A stretch of DNA of 64,000 nt from Trichormus sp. M33_DOE_039 (GTDB lineage: Bacteria > Cyanobacteriota > Cyanobacteriia > Cyanobacteriales > Nostocaceae), in assembly GCA_015296085.1 (NCBI GenBank), contig DVDT01000082.1:62001-126000 (forward strand). The letters are read 5' to 3'. Below, piece by piece: positions 17,720 through 26,770 of this stretch. Position 1 is the stretch's first letter. Each line of letters opens with the position of its first letter. Below the pieces are notes generated by a model. The model was not told the origin of the DNA, did not search any database, and saw only the letters and a program-made list of their open reading frames with translations. The translations under genes were made by a program, and so were the position numbers.

Positions 17720-20338
17720 ATGCAACCAACTAATCCGAACCAATTTACAGAAAAAGCCTGGGAAGCGATCGCCCACACACCTGAGATAGCCAAACAGCAT
17801 CAACAGCAGCAGATAGAAAGCGAACACCTGATGAAAGCCCTGCTGGAACAGGAGGGTTTAGCAGGTGGGGTTTTGGCGAAAGCAGGCGTAAACTTACAAA
17901 AAATCGGCGATCGCACAGAACTATTTATCCAACGTCAACCGAAAGTCTCAGGTAACAGCACTTCTGTCTACTTGGGGCGGAGTTTGGATACACTCTTAGA
18001 CCGTGCTGAAGGACATCGTAAAGATTTTCAAGACGAATATATTTCTATTGAACATTTATTGCTGGCTTACACTAAAGACGATCGCTTCGGCAAAGGATTA
18101 TTTCAAGAATTCGGTTTAGATGAAAACAAACTAAAAAATATTATTAAACAAGTTCGTGGGAGTCAGAAAGTGACCGACCAAAATCCAGAAGGCAAATACC
18201 AATCACTGGAAAAATATGGGCGTGACCTCACAGAAGCCGCCCGTAAAGGTCAACTTGATCCAGTCATTGGGCGGGATGATGAGATTCGCCGCACTATTCA
18301 AATTTTGTCTCGCCGTACCAAAAATAATCCTGTGTTGATCGGTGAACCAGGTGTTGGTAAAACTGCGATCGCGGAAGGTCTGGCACAGCGGATTGTAGCG
18401 GGTGATGTTCCCCAATCTCTCAAAGACCGCAAGTTAATTTCCCTCGATATGGGCGCGATGATTGCGGGGGCAAAATTCCGGGGAGAATTTGAGGAACGTT
18501 TGAAAGCCGTCTTGAAGGAAGTCACCGAATCTGGCGGAAATATAGTTCTATTTATCGATGAAATTCATACCGTTGTCGGTGCGGGTGCAACCCAAGGCGC
18601 AATGGATGCAGGGAACTTGTTAAAACCCATGTTGGCGCGGGGTGAGTTGCGTTGTATTGGGGCGACAACTTTAGATGAATATCGCAAATATATAGAGAAA
18701 GACGCAGCATTAGAAAGACGTTTTCAGCAAGTTTATGTAGATCAGCCCAGCGTAGAAGATACAATTTCGATTTTGCGCGGGTTGAAGGAACGCTATGAAG
18801 TTCACCACGGGGTGAAAATTTCCGATAGTTCCTTAGTTGCAGCAGCGACCTTGTCTAGTCGGTATATTAGCGATCGCTTCCTCCCAGATAAAGCCATTGA
18901 CTTGGTAGACGAAGCCGCCGCGAGGCTGAAAATGGAGATTACTTCTAAGCCAGAAGAACTAGACGAAATCGACCGCAAAATTTTGCAGTTGGAAATGGAG
19001 AAGCTATCTTTGCAAAAAGAAAGTGATGCAGCTTCCCGTGAACGTTTAGAAAGATTAGAAAAAGAACTGGCGGATCTCAAAGAAGAACAAAGAACCCTGA
19101 ATGCTCAATGGCAGTCGGAAAAAGATATCATTACAAAAATTCAGTCTGTTAAGGAAGAGATTGACAGAGTTAACTTAGAAATTCAGCAAGCCGAGAGAAA
19201 CTACGACCTTAACCGCGCCGCCGAATTAAAATATGGCAAGTTAACCGATTTACACCGCAAACTCGAAGCCGCAGAAAGTGAACTAGCCAACGCCCAAAGA
19301 ACCGGCAAATCTTTACTGCGGGAAGAAGTCACTGAAGCGGACATTGCCGAAATTATTTCTAAGTGGACAGGAATTCCCATCAGCAAGTTAGTGGAATCTG
19401 AGAAGGAGAAACTACTGCACTTAGAGGAAGAACTGCATCACCGAGTCATTGGACAATCGGAAGCTGTGACAGCTGTCGCTGATGCGATTCAGCGATCGCG
19501 TGCTGGATTAGCTGATCCGAATCGTCCCATTGCTAGCTTTGTCTTCCTTGGCCCTACAGGTGTAGGTAAAACCGAGTTAGCCAAAGCCTTAGCGGCGTAT
19601 ATGTTCGACACCGAGGAAGCATTAGTGCGGATTGATATGTCGGAATATATGGAGAAACACGCCGTTTCCAGATTAATTGGTGCGCCTCCTGGTTATGTAG
19701 GCTACGAAGAAGGCGGACAACTGACCGAAGCTATACGTCGCCGTCCTTACGCTGTGATTCTGTTTGATGAAATCGAGAAAGCACATCCCGATGTGTTTAA
19801 CATTTTCCTACAAATCCTCGATGATGGCCGCGTCACCGATGCCCAAGGTCATACTGTAGACTTCAAGAACACAATCATTATTATGACCAGCAACATCGGT
19901 TCACAATACATTCTCGATGTAGCTGGGGATAACTCCCGTTATGATGAAATGCGTCATCGGGTGATGGAAGCAATGCGAAATAGCTTCCGTCCTGAGTTTC
20001 TCAACCGGATTGATGAGATTATTATCTTCCACGGTTTGGATAAGCGAGAATTGCGGCAGATTGTGCAGTTGCAAGTTGAGAGATTAAGGGATAGATTAGG
20101 CGATCGCAAGATGTCTCTACGACTCTCTGAAGCTGCATTAGACTTTTTAGCTGAGGTAGGATACGACCCAGTATTTGGGGCGCGTCCACTGAAGCGGGCG
20201 ATTCAGCGCGAGTTAGAAACGCAAATTGCTAAGGCGATTTTGCGCGGTGAATTTAACGACGGGGACACAATTTTTGTTGATGTGCAGAATGAAAGGTTGT
20301 CCTTTAGTCGTTTACCTGTTGAGGTATTTAGTAGTTAG
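17720..20338 (+). CDS. clpB: ATP-dependent disaggregase ClpB (Hsp100)
   Basis: An 872-residue Hsp100 chaperone that, with DnaK, pulls polypeptides from aggregates after stress. An N-terminal Clp repeat domain covers residues 1-145 ([20 protein letters not shown]). Nucleotide-binding domain 1 has Walker A GEPGVGKT at 208-215 and Walker [16 protein letters not shown] coiled-coil middle domain lies at about 400-530 (rich in [23 protein letters not shown]), which distinguishes ClpB from ClpA/ClpC. Domain 2 has GPTGVGKT at 611-618 and [16 protein letters not shown]. The gene is full length and monocistronic, with its own strong terminator. Cyanobacteria usually have two clpB genes; I cannot say which this is. 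Confidence 0.97.
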   Translation: MQPTNPNQFTEKAWEAIAHTPEIAKQHQQQQIESEHLMKALLEQEGLAGGVLAKAGVNLQKIGDRTELFIQRQPKVSGNSTSVYLGRSLDTLLDRAEGHRKDFQDEYISIEHLLLAYTKDDRFGKGLFQEFGLDENKLKNIIKQVRGSQKVTDQNPEGKYQSLEKYGRDLTEAARKGQLDPVIGRDDEIRRTIQILSRRTKNNPVLIGEPGVGKTAIAEGLAQRIVAGDVPQSLKDRKLISLDMGAMIAGAKFRGEFEERLKAVLKEVTESGGNIVLFIDEIHTVVGAGATQGAMDAGNLLKPMLARGELRCIGATTLDEYRKYIEKDAALERRFQQVYVDQPSVEDTISILRGLKERYEVHHGVKISDSSLVAAATLSSRYISDRFLPDKAIDLVDEAAARLKMEITSKPEELDEIDRKILQLEMEKLSLQKESDAASRERLERLEKELADLKEEQRTLNAQWQSEKDIITKIQSVKEEIDRVNLEIQQAERNYDLNRAAELKYGKLTDLHRKLEAAESELANAQRTGKSLLREEVTEADIAEIISKWTGIPISKLVESEKEKLLHLEEELHHRVIGQSEAVTAVADAIQRSRAGLADPNRPIASFVFLGPTGVGKTELAKALAAYMFDTEEALVRIDMSEYMEKHAVSRLIGAPPGYVGYEEGGQLTEAIRRRPYAVILFDEIEKAHPDVFNIFLQILDDGRVTDAQGHTVDFKNTIIIMTSNIGSQYILDVAGDNSRYDEMRHRVMEAMRNSFRPEFLNRIDEIIIFHGLDKRELRQIVQLQVERLRDRLGDRKMSLRLSEAALDFLAEVGYDPVFGARPLKRAIQRELETQIAKAILRGEFNDGDTIFVDVQNERLSFSRLPVEVFSS

Positions 20339-20388
20339 TTGAAGCTTGGTTCGCGCATACTGCCAAGGGCGGAACTCGCAGAGTAGGC

Positions 20389-20431
20389 GCAAAGACGCAA
20401 AGGATAAAAGACGCGTCTTTGCACTTTTTTT
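20389..20431 (+). terminator. Rho-independent terminator of clpB
   Basis: GCAAAGACGC (20389-20398) and GCGTCTTTGC (20413-20422) form a perfect 10-bp stem with a 14-base loop, followed two bases later by seven T. Confidence 0.88.
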
Positions 20432-20586
20432 AAGTTACTGTTATGCAATTAAACTTTAATTACTATTTATTTTGAACATGAGTATTCAGTGTTCAATTTA
20501 GCTAGATACTGAATTGGTTTTAGTTCAAACTCAGATAAAAAACTATCTCCCGTCCAAAAATGTCCGTGTGGGTTATTAAGTGCTGA

Positions 20587-20748
20587 AGTTACATTGAGTT
20601 GGCTAAGAAGCTGGTAAATTCTCAGATTAAAGGTAATACCGGGAAACAATTACTACATCTTGTGGGTTCAATTGCGACAGATGATCTTCAGTTGATACGT
20701 GAAGCAATTGAGGGAGGGTGTGAGCAAGTTAACTTGAATGAGTGGTGA
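20587..20748 (+). pseudogene. Remnant of a short antitoxin-like gene
   Basis: A 53-codon open frame after an in-frame TGA at 20584, with no start codon of its own. It reads ELAKKLVNSQIKGNTGKQLL then DDLQLIREAIEGGCEQVNLN and EW before the stop. This matches from memory the C-terminal part of short cyanobacterial proteins (about 70-80 residues, ending DLQLISQAIE-DCEQVD-NEW) that precede toxin genes. The N-terminal half and any toxin partner are missing, so I call it a decayed fragment. Confidence 0.5.
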
Positions 20749-20951
20749 AATTTAAAATATTAGTTGTAAATAATAATACTAGCTATTAATAAAAATTACT
20801 GCTGAAGCTAGATGAATTTTTATCTCCAGAATTTTATTCTCTCAAATAAATAAAGACTCGATAATGCTGGGAGATCCAACCCGGAATATTTCAGCAACTA
20901 AATGTAGGTCTTATTAAATACAAAAATAAAAATTTCCGGGGATAAAATTTT

Positions 20952-21221
20952 ATGTCGTTACAGCAGGTTCATGCTTTTTATGAAGTTTTGATGTTAGATT
21001 CATCCATTTATGAAGCATACTTTAATAATTGCTGTAAGAGAGGCCTGTTAGGCAGTTATCATTGGAACACAAATAAAATTGTGAATTTTGCAGCTACTCT
21101 TGGTTATCAATTCACTGAATATGAATTAACTTACGTCTGGTTTGAAAATGAGCCTCGTTTGATTGATGATTTATCGAATGAATCACAACCAAGTGAATTG
21201 ATGGAATTAGCTACAGTTTAA
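20952..21221 (+). CDS. Nif11-family protein
   Basis: An 89-residue protein starting MSLQQVHAFYEVLMLDSSIY, then a central IVNFAATLGYQFTEYELTYV. This matches the Nif11 domain (x-x-V-x-x-F-x-x-x-x-x-x-D at the start, A-x-x-x-G-Y-x-F-T-x-x-E-L at the end). Nif11 proteins were first seen near nitrogen-fixation genes, and the domain also serves as the leader of lanthipeptide and other RiPP precursors. The C-terminus here (LSNESQPSELMELATV) has no cysteine core and no GG cleavage site, and no maturation enzyme lies nearby, so it is not an obvious precursor. Role unknown. A strong terminator follows. Confidence 0.72.
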   Translation: MSLQQVHAFYEVLMLDSSIYEAYFNNCCKRGLLGSYHWNTNKIVNFAATLGYQFTEYELTYVWFENEPRLIDDLSNESQPSELMELATV

Positions 21222-21234
21222 GTTTGATCATAAA

Positions 21235-21274
21235 TAAAGACGCTTTTTATGTAAGAAAAGCGTCTTTATTTTTT
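21235..21274 (+). terminator. Rho-independent terminator of the Nif11 gene
   Basis: TAAAGACGCTTTT (21235-21247) and AAAAGCGTCTTTA (21256-21268) form a 13-bp stem with an eight-base loop, then six T. On the other strand the stem is followed only by TTTATG, so it may act weakly for the convergent DUF924 gene. Confidence 0.88.
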
Positions 21275-21281
21275 AAATATA

Positions 21282-21857
21282 TTAAAAACTTGCACCTGGC
21301 TGCTTGAGAAAGTCTTCTTCTACTTGTGTCGAGGCGCGCCCCAAAATAGTATTGCGATGGGGGAATCTTCCAAAACGCTCAATTATTTCTAGATGTCGTA
21401 ATGCGGATTCAATGGCGATCGCACTATCAGGATCATCATTCAACTGCTGAAATAACTTCACAGATTGCTGCTGATTAGCTAAATTTTCACTATGTTCAAA
21501 GGGTAGGTAGATAAACCAGCGTTGTACAGGCAAAAATTCGTTGTCGAAACCCTGCGCAACAGCATGTTGTGCGGCTGAAAGGGCTTCCCAGTCAGTTGCA
21601 AATGCTTCTGGTGTACCACGAAACATATTTCGGGGAAACTGATCTAGGAGGATAATCAAGGCTAAACAGGTTTTTGGTAAATTCAGCCAGTCATCTAGAT
21701 ATCCAGCTGCGGCTTGTTGGTAATCCTGCAGAAACCGATGCTTTAATTTTTCATCAAATTCCGGTTGCTGCGTAAACCAAAAGCTTTTGGGTTTGCCGTA
21801 ATCTGGTTCATGAGGATGACCAAACCAAAAATCTAAAATTACCTGTGCCTGGGACAT
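21282..21857 (-). CDS. DUF924 family protein
   Basis: A 191-residue soluble protein. Family blocks are VILDFWFGHPHEPDYGKPKS, then LALIILLDQFPRNMFRGTPE, then FLPVQRWFIYLPFEHSENLA and the C-terminal RFGRFPHRNTILGRAST. DUF924 proteins have a helical TPR-like fold and no established activity. The gene starts two bases before the stop region of the upstream SRPBCC gene (21860), so the two probably form an operon and may be translationally coupled. Confidence 0.85.
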   Translation of the reverse strand: MSQAQVILDFWFGHPHEPDYGKPKSFWFTQQPEFDEKLKHRFLQDYQQAAAGYLDDWLNLPKTCLALIILLDQFPRNMFRGTPEAFATDWEALSAAQHAVAQGFDNEFLPVQRWFIYLPFEHSENLANQQQSVKLFQQLNDDPDSAIAIESALRHLEIIERFGRFPHRNTILGRASTQVEEDFLKQPGASF

Positions 21858-21859
21858 TA

Positions 21860-22417
21860 TTATCTATGCTGACAAATCACTTGTCGCATTTTACGCATAT
21901 TTGCAGGCAATTCAAAATTCATGGCTTGTTGAATAAAAATTGCGGGGATGGGAATATTTGGGGTGGCTTGCACACTATAAGTAAGTAAAGTCCCATTGCC
22001 ACAGTCATGTAGCTCAATATTGGCGGAAAAATCTACAAAGCTGCCTTTTTCCATGTGAAATTGCACTTGTTGTCCGATTACCTCTATAACTTTGAGGTAA
22101 ATTTCCACTTGAGCGGTAAAAAAGAAAAAGGCTTTTTGCGCTGTTTGATACAGGCGTTTGACTTCGCCTCTTTGTAAAACTTCGCTTTTGGTGATGTCGG
22201 GAAAGTATTGTACCCAACGGGGGTAGTCAGTAATTTGTTGCCATACATGCGATCGCACCACTGGTAAGTACATACAAGCACTAACCGAACCACCGCAGAC
22301 AGTATGCGATCGCGTCTGCACTAAAATTTCGCCTTGCATCATCAGGCGTTGCTGTTCTTGATTCCAATTCATACCCGAACCTATCATCACTGGGTCTGAA
22401 ATATGGCTTACAGACAT
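21860..22417 (-). CDS. SRPBCC (START/Bet v 1-like) family protein
   Basis: A 185-residue protein when started at the ATG at 22417, which has GGAAGT seven bases before it. The ORF extends upstream to 22471, but without a ribosome site. After about 45 residues comes the SRPBCC ligand-binding domain, with ACMYLPVVRSHVWQQITDYP and WVQYFPDITKSEVLQRGEVK, as in polyketide cyclase/dehydrase-type proteins. Conserved marks are VW-x-x-I-T-D-Y-x-x-W-x-x-x-x-P. The fold holds a hydrophobic ligand; the ligand is unknown. It precedes and probably shares a transcript with the DUF924 gene. Confidence 0.78.
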   Translation of the reverse strand: MSVSHISDPVMIGSGMNWNQEQQRLMMQGEILVQTRSHTVCGGSVSACMYLPVVRSHVWQQITDYPRWVQYFPDITKSEVLQRGEVKRLYQTAQKAFFFFTAQVEIYLKVIEVIGQQVQFHMEKGSFVDFSANIELHDCGNGTLLTYSVQATPNIPIPAIFIQQAMNFELPANMRKMRQVICQHR

Positions 22418-22810
22418 AAATTTACTTCCGTTACTCCTCAAGTTCACCATCTGCACAGGCTGTAAATACAAACCATCTCCGGAATGAACTACAACCTGAT
22501 TAATATTTAATTCCAGTTTTCTACATCAGTTTTCCGGAATTAGTCTTAGCCAGTAATTATGCGGAAATTATCTCTAAAAATCCGTAGGTTTAATTACAAA
22601 TATTCATTGACACTTCAGCAGTAAAAACAATCTAACTACTGCTTACAGTAAAATTCAGCCTCAAACATTTCCCATGTCACAGATTTTATCCCCGCACAAC
22701 ATTCTATGCAACGGCACAACTCCATAAGAACGGGAATTATCAAAAAAATATATGCAAATTCTTGTTACCCTGTCAATGTATCGCAATGTGTAAATTAAGA
22801 GGAAAATTCT
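22418..22810. other. Intergenic region, no gene seen
   Basis: About 390 bases between divergent genes. It presumably carries promoters for the SRPBCC gene and for the small membrane-protein gene at 22811. No hairpin or repeat stands out. Confidence 0.45.
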
Positions 22811-23005
22811 ATGAGTCAATCCACTTTAAACCGCTTATTAACTCAGGCTGTGGGCGTTTTTTTGGGCATTGGGATCGCAGTGTGGTTACTCCGAGGCTTT
22901 GGTTTGATTACCTTTATTCCTGGAGGAGTAATTTTATTATTGTTCCTAGGAGCGATCGCTCTAGGGGTGATTGCTTACGCTCAAAAAACCTGGTGGCGTT
23001 TTTAA
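22811..23005 (+). CDS. Small two-helix membrane protein
   Basis: A 64-residue protein, MSQSTLNRLLTQAVGVFLGI then GIAVWLLRGFGLITFIPGGV. The start has GAGGAAAA ten bases upstream. Two hydrophobic segments (about residues 14-28 and 33-55) are joined by a short turn with R28, suggesting a helical hairpin, and the C-terminus is AQKTWWRF. A 90-residue ORF in another frame overlaps it but has no family features or good start. I recognise it only as a conserved-looking cyanobacterial small membrane protein. It lies 75 bases before a rubredoxin gene and could be co-transcribed with it. Confidence 0.65.
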   Translation: MSQSTLNRLLTQAVGVFLGIGIAVWLLRGFGLITFIPGGVILLLFLGAIALGVIAYAQKTWWRF

Positions 23006-23080
23006 TATATAACGAGATAGATTTCCTGTAATCATTTTTCCCCTTAACTGGAGTTCAAGATATTTAACTAGGGGAAAATT

Positions 23081-23245
23081 ATGGGTATTTATGTATGTAG
23101 TGTTTGCGGCTACGAATATGACCCCGAAGTAGGTGATCCAGATGGAGGCATCCCCCCAGGTACACCTTTTACAGATATCCCAGACGATTGGGTATGTCCC
23201 GTGTGCGGTGCGGTTAAAGATTTATTTGAACCGATAGAAGGTTAA
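23081..23245 (+). CDS. Rubredoxin
   Basis: A 54-residue protein starting [20 protein letters not shown]. Iron ligands C6 and C9 ([10 protein letters not shown]) and C39 and C42 ([17 protein letters not shown]) give the canonical Cys4 FeS centre. The DDWVCPVCG block is diagnostic. GGGG lies eight bases before the ATG. It is a soluble rubredoxin without the C-terminal membrane anchor seen in the photosystem II/I-assembly protein RubA, so a role as a cytoplasmic electron carrier, for instance in oxygen or superoxide scavenging, is the family expectation. The redox partner is not visible nearby. Confidence 0.93.
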   Translation: MGIYVCSVCGYEYDPEVGDPDGGIPPGTPFTDIPDDWVCPVCGAVKDLFEPIEG

Positions 23246-23498
23246 AAGAGTAGGGAACAGGTGACAGGCTGGACAGTTGTCTAGTAAATATAGTTTTGTC
23301 CTTAAATTTTGTACCTTATTTACCTCCCTCAATAACTTTGGAAAAACCTTTAATCTCAGTGATATTTCTTTACTAACCATGAAAAGTAACACATCTAAAT
23401 GTAAAAATTTCTCTGTTACCTGTCACCTGTTGCCTATCACCTATGCTGCTTCTGTACTAGCCTAGATAGTAGATGATCATGTAGAGATGCTTTAAAAA

Positions 23499-24734
23499 TT
23501 GCTACCTTCAAAAATTGTAGTTATTGGCGGCGGGGCCGCAGGATTTTTTGGGGCGATCGCTTGTGCAGAAGCTAACCCCCAAGCCCAAGTCACTTTACTC
23601 GAAGCCGGCCGCCAACCATTAGCCAAAGTCCGTATTTCTGGGGGAGGCCGGTGTAATGTCACTCACGCTTGTTTTGAGCCACAAGCTCTAGTACAAAATT
23701 ATCCTAGAGGTGGTAAGGCTTTGCGTGGTGCTTTCAGCCGCTTTCAAGCTCAAGACACCGTAGCTTGGTTTACAGCCCACGGAGTTACACTTAAAACGGA
23801 AGCTGATGGCAGAATGTTTCCTATTACAGATAGTTCCGAAACCATTGTCAACTGTCTGATGGATACGGCTCAGTCCGAAGGTGTAGAAATTTGGACTGGT
23901 GTAGTTGTGGTTGGTGTCAAACGAATCGGCCAAGAATTTGAGGTGCTTTTGAAGTCGGGAGAAGTGATTAAATGCGATCGCTTGTTATTAGCCACCGGCA
24001 GTAGTCACATCGGCTATAAAATCGCTAAGGAATTGGGACATCAGATTGCATCACCAGTCCCGTCATTATTTACATTTAATATTCCCGAAGCCAAGCTGCG
24101 GGCGTTAGCGGGGATTAGTGTTAACCCTGTACGGTTGCGGTTATCTGTTGGGGATCAGCCACCACTAGAACAGACAGGGCCTTTATTGATCACCCACTGG
24201 GGTGTCAGTGGCCCAGCAGTGCTGAAGTTGTCGGCTTGGGGTGCTAGACTGCTGCACGAACACCAGTATCAAGCCACTTTAGTAGTAAATTGGTTGCCTG
24301 AACTCACACAAGAACAAGTTAAGCAAAAAATCTTAGCCATCAAGAACGAATGGGGTAAAAAAGCGATCGCTTTACATCGTGGTGTTGATTTACCTCATCG
24401 TTTATGGCAATACATGATTAACCGTGTAGGTATCAGTACAGATGACCGTTGGGCGGAATTACCTAACAAAACTTTAAATTTGTTAGTCCAAGAACTCACT
24501 CAAGGCAAATATTTCATCAACGGTAAAGGTGTATTTAAAGACGAATTTGTCACTTGTGGCGGCGTGAATCTGCAAGAAATAAACTTCAAAACGATGGAAA
24601 GTAAGTTAGTTTCTGGACTGTATTTCGCGGGAGAAATTCTTGATATTGATGGCATAACTGGTGGATTTAACTTTCAAAGTGCTTGGACTACAGCTTATTT
24701 AGCAGGTAACGCTATGGGTAGTAGTGATGTCTAG
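23499..24734 (+). CDS. HI0933/YhiN-family flavoprotein (NAD(P)/FAD-dependent oxidoreductase)
   Basis: A 411-residue flavoprotein. The N-terminal dinucleotide-binding motif is VIGGGAAGFFGAIACAEANP, followed by the family block PLAKVRISGGGRCNVTHACF. The C-terminus has LYFAGEILDIDGITGGFNFQ followed by SAWTTAYLAGNAMG. These are the marks of the HI0933-like (TIGR00275) group, whose substrate is not established. The start is uncertain: the frame opens with TTG at 23499, without a good ribosome site, and a nearby ATG at 23487 is followed by a stop. The first residues are near the expected start, so little can be missing. Confidence 0.85.
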   Translation: MLPSKIVVIGGGAAGFFGAIACAEANPQAQVTLLEAGRQPLAKVRISGGGRCNVTHACFEPQALVQNYPRGGKALRGAFSRFQAQDTVAWFTAHGVTLKTEADGRMFPITDSSETIVNCLMDTAQSEGVEIWTGVVVVGVKRIGQEFEVLLKSGEVIKCDRLLLATGSSHIGYKIAKELGHQIASPVPSLFTFNIPEAKLRALAGISVNPVRLRLSVGDQPPLEQTGPLLITHWGVSGPAVLKLSAWGARLLHEHQYQATLVVNWLPELTQEQVKQKILAIKNEWGKKAIALHRGVDLPHRLWQYMINRVGISTDDRWAELPNKTLNLLVQELTQGKYFINGKGVFKDEFVTCGGVNLQEINFKTMESKLVSGLYFAGEILDIDGITGGFNFQSAWTTAYLAGNAMGSSDV

Positions 24735-25439
24735 TTCTGCCACAATGAATCAAAATTAAATCCGTCTATATCCTTGGGTAAATCAGATGATATGACACAG
24801 CTTATTTAAGCAGATGTCAATCTGATTTATCAGGAAATAACTTAGTTAAAATACTCAAACGTAAAAGAGTAAATATATATAAACAAGTCCGCTAGGACAC
24901 GCTACAAAAAGTGACTTATCCTATCTTGAGGCTTGTGAATTCTAACTTTTAGGTGATTTTTACTGTTATCAAAGATAGATATTTGTAATGTTGATGATTA
25001 GATAAATACCTCTGATTGAGAATAGAAATTTGCTCAAGTCATGTGTAAAGTTGGGTTTGATATTTTTTCAGAGAGATGAGTTGATATGCAATATCATGAC
25101 TTCGTATCTTAGGAGATATACATTTTTGATAAAGTTATTATGAAGTTGATTTAAAGCTGCTTTACAATAACTACTGATATCTTCATGAATTGATGCAGTA
25201 AAGGGTTCGTAGATAGTTGTTATAAAAATCTAAAGTTTTTTACAGCAAATTTTTTTGTCTCGAATGTAAAAATTTTGTGAAGACTATAGTGATAAAGTGA
25301 CTTTTCAACATAGAGATACTACGATAAGGCTGTGTATGTTAAGTACCCTTGTTGCATAAAATACGGCTAATTTTCAGTATTTACTCTAGTTCATCAATTG
25401 GAATTTCTTGTGCAACAAAGTTCCCTTAGGGTGTGAGTG
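24735..25439. other. Long intergenic region before the polysaccharide cluster
   Basis: About 700 AT-rich bases with no supportable gene. This is the likely promoter region of the cluster that follows. The last gap before GTGATG at 25437 contains TTAGGG as a weak ribosome site. No clear repeat or tRNA is visible. Confidence 0.5.
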
Positions 25440-26657
25440 ATGCGTAAACCAGTTCTAACGATTTTTTACCAGTTCAATCCCTGGCAGACCTCCATAGGAG
25501 GAATTCAGACACTCATCAATACATTCATCAAATATGCTCCTCAGGAGTTTGAAGTGAGACTTGTAGGGACAGCAAGCGATCGCTCTCAAACTCTAGGTCA
25601 ATGGCAAAAAGCAGAATTTGCGGGCAGAGAAATTAGTTTCTTACCCCTGTTTTTACTAGAAAATGACGATTTCAGAGGTTTAATACCCACAACTATTAAA
25701 TATACAGCTGCCTTGGTTGGGCGTAACTACGCTTCAGACTTCATGCACTTTTACAGAATAGAACCAACCATAGTGACTCGTCACTGGCAGGGCGAAAAGA
25801 CGCTGTTTATTCAAAATGACATCCAAGCGCAGATTGCAGCGAAGGACGACAAAAACGCCATACTGTGGAGAAAGTTTCCCGCCGCCTATTTCGCCTTAGA
25901 AAAGGCTTTGGTGAGCCAATTTCAGCAGATCTATTCTTGCAACACAGAGTCCATGAAACTCTATCAACAGCGATATCCTCACTTGCAAGACCGGGTAGCC
26001 TTTCTCAAAAACACCTTTGATGAAGAAATTTTTTATCCCTTATCGCCAGACAAACGAGAACAGGGTAGACGCGAACTAGCAACACGCTTGGGATTAGATG
26101 AAAATACCCGCTTCATCATGTTTGCTGGTCGTTTACATCCCCAAAAAGATCCCATCCTCCTCATCCGTTCCATAGCCGCTTTAGGTGAATCTAATATTCA
26201 TCTATTAATGGCTGGTAATGGTGAGTTAGCTGATTCAGTACGGGCTGAGATTACCCAATTGGGGCTAGAAAAACGAGTGACAATGTTAGGCGCAGTCCAG
26301 CAAAAAGCATTGGCTGATTTACATCGTGTCTGTCAGGCGTTAGTCCTAACTAGTGCCTTTGAAGGTTTGCCGTTTGTAGTACTGGAGGCTTTAGCTTGCG
26401 GTACACCGATAGTCACGACAAAAGCAGGTGAAACGCCACAGTTACTCTCATCAAACAGTGGTATTGTCTGTGAAGAACGCACTCCAGATTGCATTGCTCA
26501 TGCTTTACACCAAGTAGTCATGAATCCCGAAAGTTACCCAACTTCTGCTTGTGTGAGAACCGCTCAACCTTACGCAGCTAGGACTGTCATCAATGAAGTG
26601 TATAAAAAAATGTGGCAGCGTTGGGAAACAAAGTCTTTAGTTGCAGCCACTTGCTAA
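25440..26657 (+). CDS. Family 4 glycosyltransferase
   Basis: A 405-residue GT-B glycosyltransferase; the GTG at 25437 directly precedes the chosen ATG. The N-terminus has SIGGIQTLINTFIKYAPQEF, an acceptor-side motif. The GT4 donor domain begins near residue 215 with RFIMFAGRLHPQKDPILLIR and contains the catalytic/donor motif SAFEGLPFVVLEALACGTPI (E-x7-E). It should transfer a sugar from a nucleotide donor to a lipid-linked intermediate. It opens a seven-gene forward run of polysaccharide genes. Specific sugar unknown. Confidence 0.9.
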   Translation: MRKPVLTIFYQFNPWQTSIGGIQTLINTFIKYAPQEFEVRLVGTASDRSQTLGQWQKAEFAGREISFLPLFLLENDDFRGLIPTTIKYTAALVGRNYASDFMHFYRIEPTIVTRHWQGEKTLFIQNDIQAQIAAKDDKNAILWRKFPAAYFALEKALVSQFQQIYSCNTESMKLYQQRYPHLQDRVAFLKNTFDEEIFYPLSPDKREQGRRELATRLGLDENTRFIMFAGRLHPQKDPILLIRSIAALGESNIHLLMAGNGELADSVRAEITQLGLEKRVTMLGAVQQKALADLHRVCQALVLTSAFEGLPFVVLEALACGTPIVTTKAGETPQLLSSNSGIVCEERTPDCIAHALHQVVMNPESYPTSACVRTAQPYAARTVINEVYKKMWQRWETKSLVAATC

Positions 26658-26770
26658 TCAACCCTATTTGTGGGCGCGTATAAGGAGACAAGGAAGAGAT
26701 TTGATCAGTTTCCGATGCCCCATTCCCTATTCCCTGTTCCCTATTAATGATTTTTCAAGGCTAATTAACT

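Larger units (their letters stand above)
20339..20951. other. Region between clpB and the Nif11 gene
   Basis: About 610 bases. It holds the clpB terminator (20389-20431) and an antitoxin-like gene remnant (20587-20748). A 60-codon reverse ORF at 20467-20649 has no recognisable features. The remaining 200 bases are AT-rich and presumably carry the Nif11 gene promoter. Confidence 0.5.

Noticed and set aside
20467-20649. 60-codon reverse ORF after clpB
   Set aside because: No features I recognise, and it overlaps the antitoxin-like remnant on the other strand.
20952-21221. RiPP precursor peptide
   Set aside because: No GG cleavage motif, no core with Cys/Ser/Thr pattern, and no modifying enzyme nearby; kept only as a Nif11 protein.
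22762-23031. 89-codon forward ORF overlapping the small membrane protein
   Set aside because: The shorter frame at 22811 has a ribosome site and a credible helical hairpin; this one does not.
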